Assembly: GCA_013112715.1 (NCBI GenBank) | Contig: JABFGB010000026.1 | Coordinates: forward strand, 1 to 64,000 | Direction: 5' to 3' | Length of the DNA: 64,000 bases | DNA from: Chloroflexota bacterium | GTDB lineage: Bacteria > Chloroflexota > Anaerolineae > Aggregatilineales > J027 | Shown here: in pieces, positions 43,957 to 52,341 of the stretch | Position numbering within the stretch: position 1 is the stretch's first letter | Layout: every line of letters starts with the position of its first letter | Notes under the pieces: generated by a model | Told to the model about the DNA's origin: nothing | Databases searched by the model: none | What the model saw: only the letters and a program-made list of their open reading frames with translations | Translations under genes and position numbers: made by a program

Positions 43957-45222
43957 ATGTTTAAGCGTTTACTCGTATTGGTGATTCTGGCAGCGCTATT
44001 GCTGCCCATATTTGCCGTCAATGCACAGGATGAAATCACCCTGCGTTGGCGTACCCGCCCTGACAATCAGGCCGAAATTGATGTTTACCAAGCTGCCAGC
44101 GACGAAATTGAGGCCGCGTGGGATGGTGTAACCCTACAATATGAACCCGGTGGTTCCGAAACCGCCAGCTATCAGGACGTGCTGATTACTGAACTGACGG
44201 GTGGCACTGCCCCTGATGTGTTCTGGATTCCCGGCACCGATGTGGCCCGTTTTGCCAAATTAGGCTTGATCCTGAATCTGAACGACCTTGCGGCCCAGTC
44301 CGAAGGTTTCAGCATTGAAGATTTCTATCCCCAAATTATGGAACACCTCACCTACTCACTGGATGGCAGTGACACACTGTGGGGTCTGCCCCGCGATGCC
44401 TCGGCATTTGCCATCTACTACAACGAAGACCTTTTTGACGAAGCAGGCCTAGATTACCCGGCGGAAGGCTGGACATGGGAAGACTTCCGTGCCGCTGGTG
44501 AAGAAATCACGGCGCTGGGTGGTGACATCAAAGGCTTCGGTATGAGCAACTGGTGGGGGCCATATGGCTACTTTATCAACGCCGCTGGCTCCAGCTTCTT
44601 CAATGAAGACTATACGGGTTGTGGCCTAGCGAATGAAAATACGGTAACTGGTTTGGATTTTATGGCGAGCCTCTATAATGATGGCCTAGCTGTACCTTAT
44701 GGAGAAGACCCTGAACCTGTCTTCCTCGCGGGCAATGTTGGCATGTTCATGAATGGTCGTTGGGCGACTCCCGGCGTGGTGGCAAATGCCACATTCGGTT
44801 GGAATGTCGCCGAACTACCTGTTGGCCCCGGCGGCCCCAGCAACTGGCTGTTCTGGGGCGCATATGTGGTTAACGCCAACACCGAACACCCACAGGAAGC
44901 ATGGGAATTGGTCATGAAACTGACTAGCCCTGAAATTCAAGGCAAGATCGCTGGTTTGGGTGCCAATATCCCCAGTCGCGTGGGTGGTTCAGGTGTGGAT
45001 GACTTCCTCGCCACCTTCGCTGATTTGGAACTGAACAACCAAGCCTTTGTCAATGGTTTGGGTTATGGTGTCGCTGAAAATCCCGTTTGGGCAGGGGACT
45101 GGTCCAGCATCGGCACTGCGCTTGACAGTGGTGTTGCTGCTGTGGTTGCTGGCGATCTATCCGCTCAGGAATTCGCCGACACCATCTGTGCTCAGGTTGA
45201 TCCATTCTTTGCTACTGAATAA
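43957..45222 (+). CDS. ABC transporter sugar-binding protein (second locus)
   Basis: A 421-residue family 1 extracellular binding protein. The signal peptide (1-24) ends AVNAQ; there is no lipobox Cys. Conserved parts include VFWIPGTDVARFAKLGLI, LWGLPRDASAFAIYYN, and the C-terminal WELVMKLTSPEIQ segment. AGGAGGT lies 9 bases before the ATG. It is followed by a terminator-like hairpin and then two permease genes. Galactose-containing oligosaccharides are likely ligands by context. Confidence 0.93.
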   Translation: MFKRLLVLVILAALLLPIFAVNAQDEITLRWRTRPDNQAEIDVYQAASDEIEAAWDGVTLQYEPGGSETASYQDVLITELTGGTAPDVFWIPGTDVARFAKLGLILNLNDLAAQSEGFSIEDFYPQIMEHLTYSLDGSDTLWGLPRDASAFAIYYNEDLFDEAGLDYPAEGWTWEDFRAAGEEITALGGDIKGFGMSNWWGPYGYFINAAGSSFFNEDYTGCGLANENTVTGLDFMASLYNDGLAVPYGEDPEPVFLAGNVGMFMNGRWATPGVVANATFGWNVAELPVGPGGPSNWLFWGAYVVNANTEHPQEAWELVMKLTSPEIQGKIAGLGANIPSRVGGSGVDDFLATFADLELNNQAFVNGLGYGVAENPVWAGDWSSIGTALDSGVAAVVAGDLSAQEFADTICAQVDPFFATE

Positions 45223-45242
45223 AACATCGGTGCAATCTTCAT

Positions 45243-45272
45243 GGGGGGGATGGGTAATCCTCCCCTTTTTTT
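45243..45272 (+). terminator. Terminator-like hairpin between binding-protein and permease genes
   Basis: GGGGGGAT pairs with ATCCTCCC around a 5-base loop and is followed by TTTTTTT. It should stop a fraction of transcripts after the binding-protein gene, leaving lower permease expression, or form an attenuator. Confidence 0.7.
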
Positions 45273-45315
45273 CCCCGATAATTATTTGAGCTACGACAAG
45301 GGGGATGGAAATTAC

Positions 45316-46995
45316 ATGACTACTTTGGCACAAACCGGGAGCATTAGCCCAATGAAAGAGCGAAAAAATCTTCCATTGGCAATCCCCGCCAGTATTGTTT
45401 TGAATATTGCAACTATTGTTATCAGTGTTTTGCTGGCATTGAGCATTTTTGATTTAGACGAGTTTTATGCCTTAGGCGATACCGTTCAATATTTTGTGGG
45501 GGGCATCGCGCTGGTGCCTGCGGTTGCCGCTGCTGCTGCGGTTATCCTGCTGATTATGAAAAATCCAAATGGACGTTTTTTGTCTCTCGCGCTGCATTTT
45601 TTGGGAATGATTGCCGCGTCCATTTATTTGCTGCATATCTGGGGTGTCTTTACGGGTTTTGATGCCATTGCAGGCGCTCTGTATGAAAACTCTGCGTGGT
45701 TGTGGGGCCTCGTCATTGCGTATGCCCTCTATTGGTTTGCTGGTCGTCTGGATAATAGTAAACCTCTTAGCAGCCGTATCGAGATGATAGCGGTTGGAAT
45801 CGGCATGTTGGCGCTGATCGGCCTCCTCTTCTTTGGTGGCATTTTGGAAGCGACAGCCGACATCTTGGGCAAGTACGGCCAACTGGAGACATGGGTGGTT
45901 ACTGCCCTCATGGTCATCTTTGGAATTGTGGCCTATGGCATACTGACACTAGGAGAATATTTTGGCGAGACCACCGACCAGCGCACTGCATGGCAGGGGT
46001 GGTTGATGCTGTCCCCCAATATCATCGGTTTTACGATTTTTTTCGCAGGGCCGCTACTGCTGTCCCTCTATCTCAGTTTTACGGATAGCGTTGGGGTCAA
46101 AGAGCCGAATTTTATCGGACTGGATAATTACAGCCAAGCGCTTTCGCTGCAATTCAAGACGCAGGGGGAAAATGATCAATATGCCCAAGATGCGCTGGAT
46201 GCAGGTTACCGGGTCTTGGAAACCGTCAAAGTCGGCGATAAAACGACCGTCATCGGGGCAAAAGATGTCTATTTCTGGATTAGCCTCCGCAATACTTTTA
46301 TGTTTTGCCTGATGCTGATTCCGTTAGCGACCATTCCGGCCTTGCTGCTAGCGGTAGTCCTCAGTTCGAAGATACCCGGGATGAAGATCTACCGTGCGGC
46401 ATTCTTCTTACCATCCGTCGCTGCTGTGGTTGGGATTGCTCTGATTTGGCGTATCGCTCTGTATAGCTCCAGCATCGGCTTTATCAACTACGCGCTGACT
46501 GAATTTACGAGATTCCTAAATGATACTTTTGGCACATCTTTTGCCGATACGGAAATCGGCTGGCTCAGTGATACGCGCTATATGATGTTCTCAATGGTAC
46601 TGATGGCGGCGTGGCAGGTGGTGGGGTTCAACATGGTGCTGTTTCTGGCAGGCATTCAAGGGATTCCGAACGACCTGTATGAAGCGGCCCAAGTGGATGG
46701 CGCGAATCAGTTGAATCAATTCCGCTTTATTACGCTCCCACAACTTCGCCCAACCACTTTTTTTGTGATTGTAACGACCATCATCAACGGCCTACAGGTC
46801 TTTAATGAACCCTTTGTGCTGTTTCGTGGTGCGGCCTTCCCGGATGAAGTACGCACCGCCGTGTTGAATCTCTACCTTAGGGGTTTCCAAGATATTCTAT
46901 TCGGCTATTCTTCGGCGTTGGCATGGATGTTGTTTGCCATCATTTTTGTGGTCACGCTTATCCAATTCCGCCTCAACCGCGATAAGACAGCCTAA
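45316..46995 (+). CDS. Sugar ABC transporter permease, MalF type, with extra N-terminal TM region
   Basis: A 559-residue permease. The core (about 240-559) has six TM helices and the EAA loop EAAQVDGANQLNQF. It is preceded by about 235 residues with six more hydrophobic helices (about 23-47, 58-83, 91-115, 125-142, 153-175, 190-215), more than the two extra helices of E. coli MalF. An insert of about 60 residues rich in Asp, Gln and Lys follows the first core helix. The ATG at 45316 follows a GGGGGA ribosome site; the open frame before it crosses the hairpin and is not used. Confidence 0.9.
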   Translation: MTTLAQTGSISPMKERKNLPLAIPASIVLNIATIVISVLLALSIFDLDEFYALGDTVQYFVGGIALVPAVAAAAAVILLIMKNPNGRFLSLALHFLGMIAASIYLLHIWGVFTGFDAIAGALYENSAWLWGLVIAYALYWFAGRLDNSKPLSSRIEMIAVGIGMLALIGLLFFGGILEATADILGKYGQLETWVVTALMVIFGIVAYGILTLGEYFGETTDQRTAWQGWLMLSPNIIGFTIFFAGPLLLSLYLSFTDSVGVKEPNFIGLDNYSQALSLQFKTQGENDQYAQDALDAGYRVLETVKVGDKTTVIGAKDVYFWISLRNTFMFCLMLIPLATIPALLLAVVLSSKIPGMKIYRAAFFLPSVAAVVGIALIWRIALYSSSIGFINYALTEFTRFLNDTFGTSFADTEIGWLSDTRYMMFSMVLMAAWQVVGFNMVLFLAGIQGIPNDLYEAAQVDGANQLNQFRFITLPQLRPTTFFVIVTTIINGLQVFNEPFVLFRGAAFPDEVRTAVLNLYLRGFQDILFGYSSALAWMLFAIIFVVTLIQFRLNRDKTA

Positions 46996-47007
46996 GGAGA
47001 CCAGACT

Positions 47008-48534
47008 ATGCAAAAGGAACCGAACCACGAACTCAAAGTTTGGGCGTCACGCGGCTGCATCCACCTGTTTCTGCTGACTTTTGGCTTTATCATGTTGTTT
47101 CCCTTTATTTACATGATTTTGGCCTCGTTAAAAAACAATCAGGATTTTGCGAGTAATCCTCGCCGCCTGCTGCCTTTTACCCAACTCGACACGGATTTTC
47201 AGGATACCCAAGTCCCGCTATATTCTTTCGACGTTAATGGCAGCAAACGGGATGCCGTGATTGCCAGTGGCGATGATGACAGGATAGATTTTGGCTATCT
47301 GACGACCCGCGCTGCGCTCGAATCCGAACTTAAAAATGACAGTCATGCCAATGCCCGCCGCCGCCCCGAAGTTTATTTGGCCCTGCCGATTGGCTGGGTT
47401 ACAAGCGACGGCACAGAAATTGAACTCGATAAATCTGCGGGAACCGAGATTATCTTAAACCGAACCGATACCAAGATTGAATTGACTGATCGCAATAACC
47501 GCACCAATGAGTTCACCACCTATAGCTTTGCGATGGACGGGCAACCCCAAAGCACAACCCTGACCCTCTACGACATCACCGTTCCACTTTTTGCCTACAG
47601 TGGCGGGCAGCGAAAAGGGGATGAATGGGTGCTGGTCAACACCGGACGCGAAGAAACCTTGTTGGATAAAGAGGGTAATGATCGGGGGTATCTGGTTTTT
47701 GAACTGCGCAGTGAAGAATCTGTTCAAGAATTGTTGATGGCTTCCAATTCAACGGTGACAGCCTTCGTTGACCCCGAAAATATTGACTTTGTGGTGTATA
47801 CCACCCCCGTCGAAACGGTCAAAGCGGCGGAAAAAGTCGAATTCCAACTTAAGAATTACGATACGGTCTTGGGTCGTGGTGAAGACCAAAGCCTCAAATT
47901 AGACCGCCCACTCGTCAACACCATTCTGGTGACAATCTCGGTGGTGTTGGGGCAAATTGTCACCTCGGTGTTTGGGGGTTATGCCTTTTCACGGATTGAT
48001 TTTAGAGGACGCGACACGCTGTTTCTTGCCTATCTTGGTTCAATCATGATTCCCTTTGTCGTCTTGATCGTGCCGATGTACAAACTCATGGTGGCGATAG
48101 AGTGGAATGACCGGATCGTTTCGCTCATCGTGCCTTGGATATTTTCAGCTTATGGCACGTTCCTAATGCGTCAGTTTTTTGTAACCTTTCCCAAAGAAAT
48201 CGAAGAGGCAGCCTTGCTGGATGGGTGCAGTCGTTTACGAATCCTGTGGCGTGTTTTTGTCCCCCTTAGCACCCCGGTCATCGCTACACAGGCCATTTTC
48301 ACCTTCCTCTATGCGTGGAACAGCTTTATCTGGCCGTTGGTGATTATCAGCACCAATAATAAAGACAATCACGTACTGACCCTATCGCTGATTACCTTGA
48401 GCAACATCCACGCCGATAAGCCCAACTTGGTACTGACCGGGGCCGCCGTGATGATCTTGCCGCCGATTTTGGTGTTTATCCTTGCCCAGAAGTATTTCGT
48501 CGAAGGCATTACATCCTCTGGCTTGAAAGGATAA
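47008..48534 (+). CDS. Sugar ABC transporter permease, MalG type, with large extracytoplasmic insert
   Basis: A 508-residue permease. TM1 is at about 15-37, and the other five TM helices and the EAA loop (EEAALLDGCSRLRIL) lie in about 300-508. The roughly 250 residues between are an extracytoplasmic beta-rich domain. Sub-segments look repetitive (VPLYSFDVNG and VPLFAYSGGQ; VNTGREETLLD; FVDPENIDF), recalling the insert of the MalG-like protein of the cellobiose locus but less regular. AAGGAGA precedes the ATG. A hairpin without a T-run separates it from the GH42 gene. Confidence 0.9.
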   Translation: MQKEPNHELKVWASRGCIHLFLLTFGFIMLFPFIYMILASLKNNQDFASNPRRLLPFTQLDTDFQDTQVPLYSFDVNGSKRDAVIASGDDDRIDFGYLTTRAALESELKNDSHANARRRPEVYLALPIGWVTSDGTEIELDKSAGTEIILNRTDTKIELTDRNNRTNEFTTYSFAMDGQPQSTTLTLYDITVPLFAYSGGQRKGDEWVLVNTGREETLLDKEGNDRGYLVFELRSEESVQELLMASNSTVTAFVDPENIDFVVYTTPVETVKAAEKVEFQLKNYDTVLGRGEDQSLKLDRPLVNTILVTISVVLGQIVTSVFGGYAFSRIDFRGRDTLFLAYLGSIMIPFVVLIVPMYKLMVAIEWNDRIVSLIVPWIFSAYGTFLMRQFFVTFPKEIEEAALLDGCSRLRILWRVFVPLSTPVIATQAIFTFLYAWNSFIWPLVIISTNNKDNHVLTLSLITLSNIHADKPNLVLTGAAVMILPPILVFILAQKYFVEGITSSGLKG

Positions 48535-48581
48535 TCTATTTTCGAGTAAGCTATATCAACACTTGAAACTGGAAACTTAGG

Positions 48582-48606
48582 GGGACGGCCCACATCGGGT
48601 CGTCCC
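48582..48606 (+). repeat. Intergenic hairpin between permease and GH42 genes
   Basis: GGGACGGCCC pairs completely with GGGTCGTCCC around a 5-base loop; no T-run follows. Likely an mRNA-processing or stability element. Confidence 0.6.
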
Positions 48607-48671
48607 TCGTTCATCATTTGCCAAGCGCCCGTATTTTAATTAACCCCTCAACTAGATGGAGCAGTGTCCTC

Positions 48672-50594
48672 ATGCCCGTTTTGACCGGATGTGCTTACTA
48701 CCCGGAACAATGGCCCAAAGAGTATTGGCCCAAGGATGCTCGTATGATGCGCGAAATCGGCCTCAGTGTCGTGCGTCTTGCCGAATTCGCATGGGATAAG
48801 ATGGAACCAACCCCCGGCGTCTATGATTTTGATTGGCTAGAAGAGGTCATCGAAATTTTGGCGGCCGAGGGCCTGAAAATTGTTCTCTGCACGCCCACGC
48901 CAACCCCACCCCCATGGCTAACCTATCTGTATCCCGACATCCTACGGGTCAATGAGCAAGGGATTCGTATTAGCCCCGGTGCGCGGCGTCAACCCTGTGG
49001 CAATGTTCCAGCCTTCCAAGAATATGCTTTTAACATCGTGACCCGTATCGCCGAGCGATTTGGACAGCATCCGGCGGTCATTGGCTGGCAGATTGACAAC
49101 GAATTTGGTGTGGGGCAGACTACCCGCTGCTATTGTGATCACTGCCGTCGCCGATTTCATGAATGGCTGCGCGAAAAATACGGCACACTCGATGCCCTAA
49201 ACGCCGCATGGGGTACGCAGTTTTGGGGCATGACGTACCGTGATTGGGCACATATCCCGATTCCCGGTATTACCACTGAACCACAAAGCCCCTCCATGTT
49301 GCTGGACTATCGTCGTTTTTCATCGAATACATGGGAACGTTTTCAGCGTAGGCAAATTGAAATTCTCCGCCCTCTATCGCCCGGACGTTGGATTACCCAT
49401 AATTTCATGATTCGGCATTGGTCATTGGATTATTGGAAACTGGCCGAGGATTTGGATTTTATTTCCTATGACAACTATCCGCATGGCATGTCCGGGCCAA
49501 TTGAAACCGCGATGAATCTGGATTTGATGCACAGCTTCAAACGCAGCCCTTTTTGGGTAATGGAGCAGCAGCCGGGGCCGGTGAACTGGCATCTTTATAA
49601 TCCACCCGTGCCTGAAGGTCAGGTGCGGCTGTGGAGTCATCAAGCAGTAGCACATGGGGCGTCGGCGATTGTTTATTTCCGTTTTCGGGCCGGACGCACG
49701 GGCCAAGAACAATATCATCGCGGCCTTCTGAAATGGGATAACAGCCCCGACCAGAGCTATTATGAAAGTCAACAAGTCAGCCGTGAAGTTTCGCCCCTGC
49801 CGAGTTTCACTCGCCCCCAAGCCAAAGTCGGCATCATTTATGATTACAACGATTTATGGTCAATCGAAATCGAGCCATATCATCGTGATTTCAGCTACTA
49901 TACCCTTGTGAATGAAATCTATGCGGGATTTTGGAAACATACTATCGCGGTTGATCTTTTGCCACGCGGGGCAGATTTAACAGGTTACAAGACAGTGATT
50001 GTCCCCGCCCCCATTTTGATTCACCCCGGTGAGGTCGAAAAATGGCGAACTTGGGTCGAACAAGGGGGACGCCTCATCTATACGTTTCGATCCTATGTGC
50101 GTCACGCCAGCAATATCGCTACCGATCAATCCCTGCCTGTTGGTCTAGCTGATTTGATTGGGGCACGGGTGCGTGATTATTACAGTGTGCCACCCGAAAG
50201 TTATACTGAGTGGCCCGACCATCGCCCCGGCAAACACGTTCAGCAGACTAGTGGTGCAAAAACCCACTTTGCCTATAAAATTTGGGTAGAGACCCTAGAA
50301 CTCAGCACTGCTCGACCCTTGCTCATGTATTCCGATGGTCGTCTCGCCAACCAAATCGCAGCGACGGTGAATGCTGTGGGATCAGGTGAAGCGTTTTATA
50401 TCGGCTGCTGGCCCGAAGATTTTGCGGCTTTGCTTGAGGCGCTCCAAATCATTCCTGATGCCAGTCAGTCTATAAAATTAGGCACTTTACAAGGTGATGA
50501 TGGTTCAAGATGGCAAGTCGAAATGAACCATACTGATACTCCAATAGATAGCTTGTCAGGATATGACGCACGTTATACAAGGATAGATGGCTGA
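48672..50594 (+). CDS. GH42 beta-galactosidase
   Basis: A 640-residue retaining beta-galactosidase without signal peptide. The N-terminal CAYYPEQWP and RLAEFAWDKMEP are family 42 hallmarks. The acid/base is Glu144 in WQIDNEFG, the nucleophile Glu298 in FWVMEQQPG, and a zinc cluster is made of Cys109, Cys153, Cys155 and Cys158. A trimerisation-type domain (about 390-600) and a small C-terminal domain follow. The frame is open to a TTG at 48618, but GGAG and the conserved start place it at the ATG at 48672. The stop overlaps the GH31 ATG by one base (TGATG). Confidence 0.94.
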   Translation: MPVLTGCAYYPEQWPKEYWPKDARMMREIGLSVVRLAEFAWDKMEPTPGVYDFDWLEEVIEILAAEGLKIVLCTPTPTPPPWLTYLYPDILRVNEQGIRISPGARRQPCGNVPAFQEYAFNIVTRIAERFGQHPAVIGWQIDNEFGVGQTTRCYCDHCRRRFHEWLREKYGTLDALNAAWGTQFWGMTYRDWAHIPIPGITTEPQSPSMLLDYRRFSSNTWERFQRRQIEILRPLSPGRWITHNFMIRHWSLDYWKLAEDLDFISYDNYPHGMSGPIETAMNLDLMHSFKRSPFWVMEQQPGPVNWHLYNPPVPEGQVRLWSHQAVAHGASAIVYFRFRAGRTGQEQYHRGLLKWDNSPDQSYYESQQVSREVSPLPSFTRPQAKVGIIYDYNDLWSIEIEPYHRDFSYYTLVNEIYAGFWKHTIAVDLLPRGADLTGYKTVIVPAPILIHPGEVEKWRTWVEQGGRLIYTFRSYVRHASNIATDQSLPVGLADLIGARVRDYYSVPPESYTEWPDHRPGKHVQQTSGAKTHFAYKIWVETLELSTARPLLMYSDGRLANQIAATVNAVGSGEAFYIGCWPEDFAALLEALQIIPDASQSIKLGTLQGDDGSRWQVEMNHTDTPIDSLSGYDARYTRIDG

Positions 50595-52297
50595 TGAAAG
50601 ATACAAAGATCGAAATAGATTATCACTCGCCTTATGACGTGCAAAAGGAAGCATGGGAGTACGGTTTTATCTGGCGTGGAGTGGATGAGATTTTCATCGA
50701 ACTTGGCAGCGATCATTGGTATGGGGGTGGCGGCTTGGTTCACCAACAGTGGCCGCTGGAAAAAATCGCCATGTATCCAGCGCCCTTTATCACTAGCGAC
50801 AACGGACGCACCGGACTGCTCGGTATTCTCCATCCTTTTTGGTGGAATTCCAAAGGTGGCGGGGTGCTGGTCGAAGGGGATGAGGTCGAGGTTGGCTTTA
50901 ATGCTCCAGTGCATGGTGAGCCGCCCGAACATAGCTTTTCGGTGGCTGCCCCCTTTGACATCCGCCCCCAACTTGCCGCTGGCATCGAAACAACCCAGCA
51001 GTTACGCATCAAGGGCCAAAATTTAACCCTGCGTTTTTTTGAATGTGATAACCCCCGCCAAGTCGTCGAAGCCTATTGGAAGTTACTAAATATTGCCCCG
51101 CCGCCGCCAGATTATGTCATCGAGAAACCTCTGTGGACAACTTGGGCCCATTTCAAAAACCAGATTTCACATGATAAGGTGCTGGGTTTTGCCCATAAGA
51201 TGGTGGAGCATGGTTTTCCGTGCAGCATTCTTGGTATTGACGCCAAGTGGCAGGATGAATTTGGCAACACCCGCTTCGATTTAGAAAAATTCCCCAATCC
51301 AGCCCAGACCGTCGCGGCACTGCATGAAATGGGGTTACACGTCACATTATGGTGTGTGCCGTTTTTTATGGAGGCGTCGGTGCATTTTAAGCCTGCACTT
51401 GAGTTGGGGTATGTCATCAAAAACCCCGATGGTACACCCTACATTGGGACATGGTGGGAAGGCAAAGCAGCCTTTTTGGATGTTACCAATCCCGATGCCA
51501 TGCGCTGGCACTTGGATAATTTGGAACGGCTTGCCAAAGAAATCAACTTGGACGGCTTTAAGTTCGACGCGGGGGAGGCGATGTTCTATGACATTCCCAA
51601 CACCGTGCGGCATCATTCCGGCGCACCGAATTATGCCACCCGCCACTATATCGAAAATGCTGCTCAACGTTTCGCGTGGTCAGACAGCCGTTCGGCATGG
51701 TTTAGCCAATCGCAGCCGATGTTATTTCGTCAATGGGACAAAGCAACCCAATGGGGATATGCCAATGGCCTTGCCAGTGTAATTACCCAAGCCATGACCA
51801 TCCATTTATTGGGCTATCCCTATAGCTTCCCCGATATGATTGGGGGCAATCAATATGGCGAGGATAAACCCACTGCCGAACTGTTGATTCGCTGGACACA
51901 GGCCGTTGCGCCCCTGCCGATCATTCAATTCAGCATTCCCCCTTGGGAACATGGCGATGAATGTGCCGCCATTTGTGCCCGCTATGCCCAATTGCATGGC
52001 GACTTGGCGGGGTTAAATAAATCGCTGGCCCGTCAGCAAGTGCCGATTGTCCGCCCAATTTGGTGGTTAGCCCCCCAAGATGAGGCTGCGCTGGTTTGTG
52101 ATGATGAATACTTGATTGGTGAGGAGTTGTTGGTCGCCCCGGTTATGCAAGAAGGTGCTCGTCAGCGTGACATCTATTTGCCACTGGGGACATGGGCCAG
52201 CTATTGGAATGAGTCCGAACAGCACACGGGTGGACAATGGTTGCGCGATTATCCTGCTCCATTGGATGTACTGCCGCTGTTTGTGCGAGTGGGCTAA
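50594..52297 (+). CDS. GH31 glycosidase of the MYORG-like group
   Basis: A 567-residue family 31 retaining alpha-glycosidase, short for the family (650-800 is common) because it lacks large distal domains. The nucleophile is Asp325 in GFKFDAGE (321-328). The later segments PDMIGGNQYGED, IIQFSIPPWEHGDE, IVRPIWWLAPQDE and LLVAPVMQEGARQRDIYLP match the group of animal MYORG rather than YicI or MalZ. MYORG has alpha-galactosidase activity, which suits the GH42 neighbour, but the substrate is inferred. The absence of a signal peptide indicates intracellular use. Confidence 0.88.
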   Translation: MKDTKIEIDYHSPYDVQKEAWEYGFIWRGVDEIFIELGSDHWYGGGGLVHQQWPLEKIAMYPAPFITSDNGRTGLLGILHPFWWNSKGGGVLVEGDEVEVGFNAPVHGEPPEHSFSVAAPFDIRPQLAAGIETTQQLRIKGQNLTLRFFECDNPRQVVEAYWKLLNIAPPPPDYVIEKPLWTTWAHFKNQISHDKVLGFAHKMVEHGFPCSILGIDAKWQDEFGNTRFDLEKFPNPAQTVAALHEMGLHVTLWCVPFFMEASVHFKPALELGYVIKNPDGTPYIGTWWEGKAAFLDVTNPDAMRWHLDNLERLAKEINLDGFKFDAGEAMFYDIPNTVRHHSGAPNYATRHYIENAAQRFAWSDSRSAWFSQSQPMLFRQWDKATQWGYANGLASVITQAMTIHLLGYPYSFPDMIGGNQYGEDKPTAELLIRWTQAVAPLPIIQFSIPPWEHGDECAAICARYAQLHGDLAGLNKSLARQQVPIVRPIWWLAPQDEAALVCDDEYLIGEELLVAPVMQEGARQRDIYLPLGTWASYWNESEQHTGGQWLRDYPAPLDVLPLFVRVG

Positions 52298-52303
52298 TTT
52301 AGA

Positions 52304-52326
52304 GGGCGACCTATCAAAAATCGCCC
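52304..52326. terminator. Small hairpin between convergent GH31 and GH20 genes
   Basis: GGGCGA and TCGCCC form a 6-bp stem with an A-rich loop between the two stop codons. A weak bidirectional terminator is possible. Confidence 0.4.
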
Positions 52327-52341
52327 CTTCCTGTTTCCACT

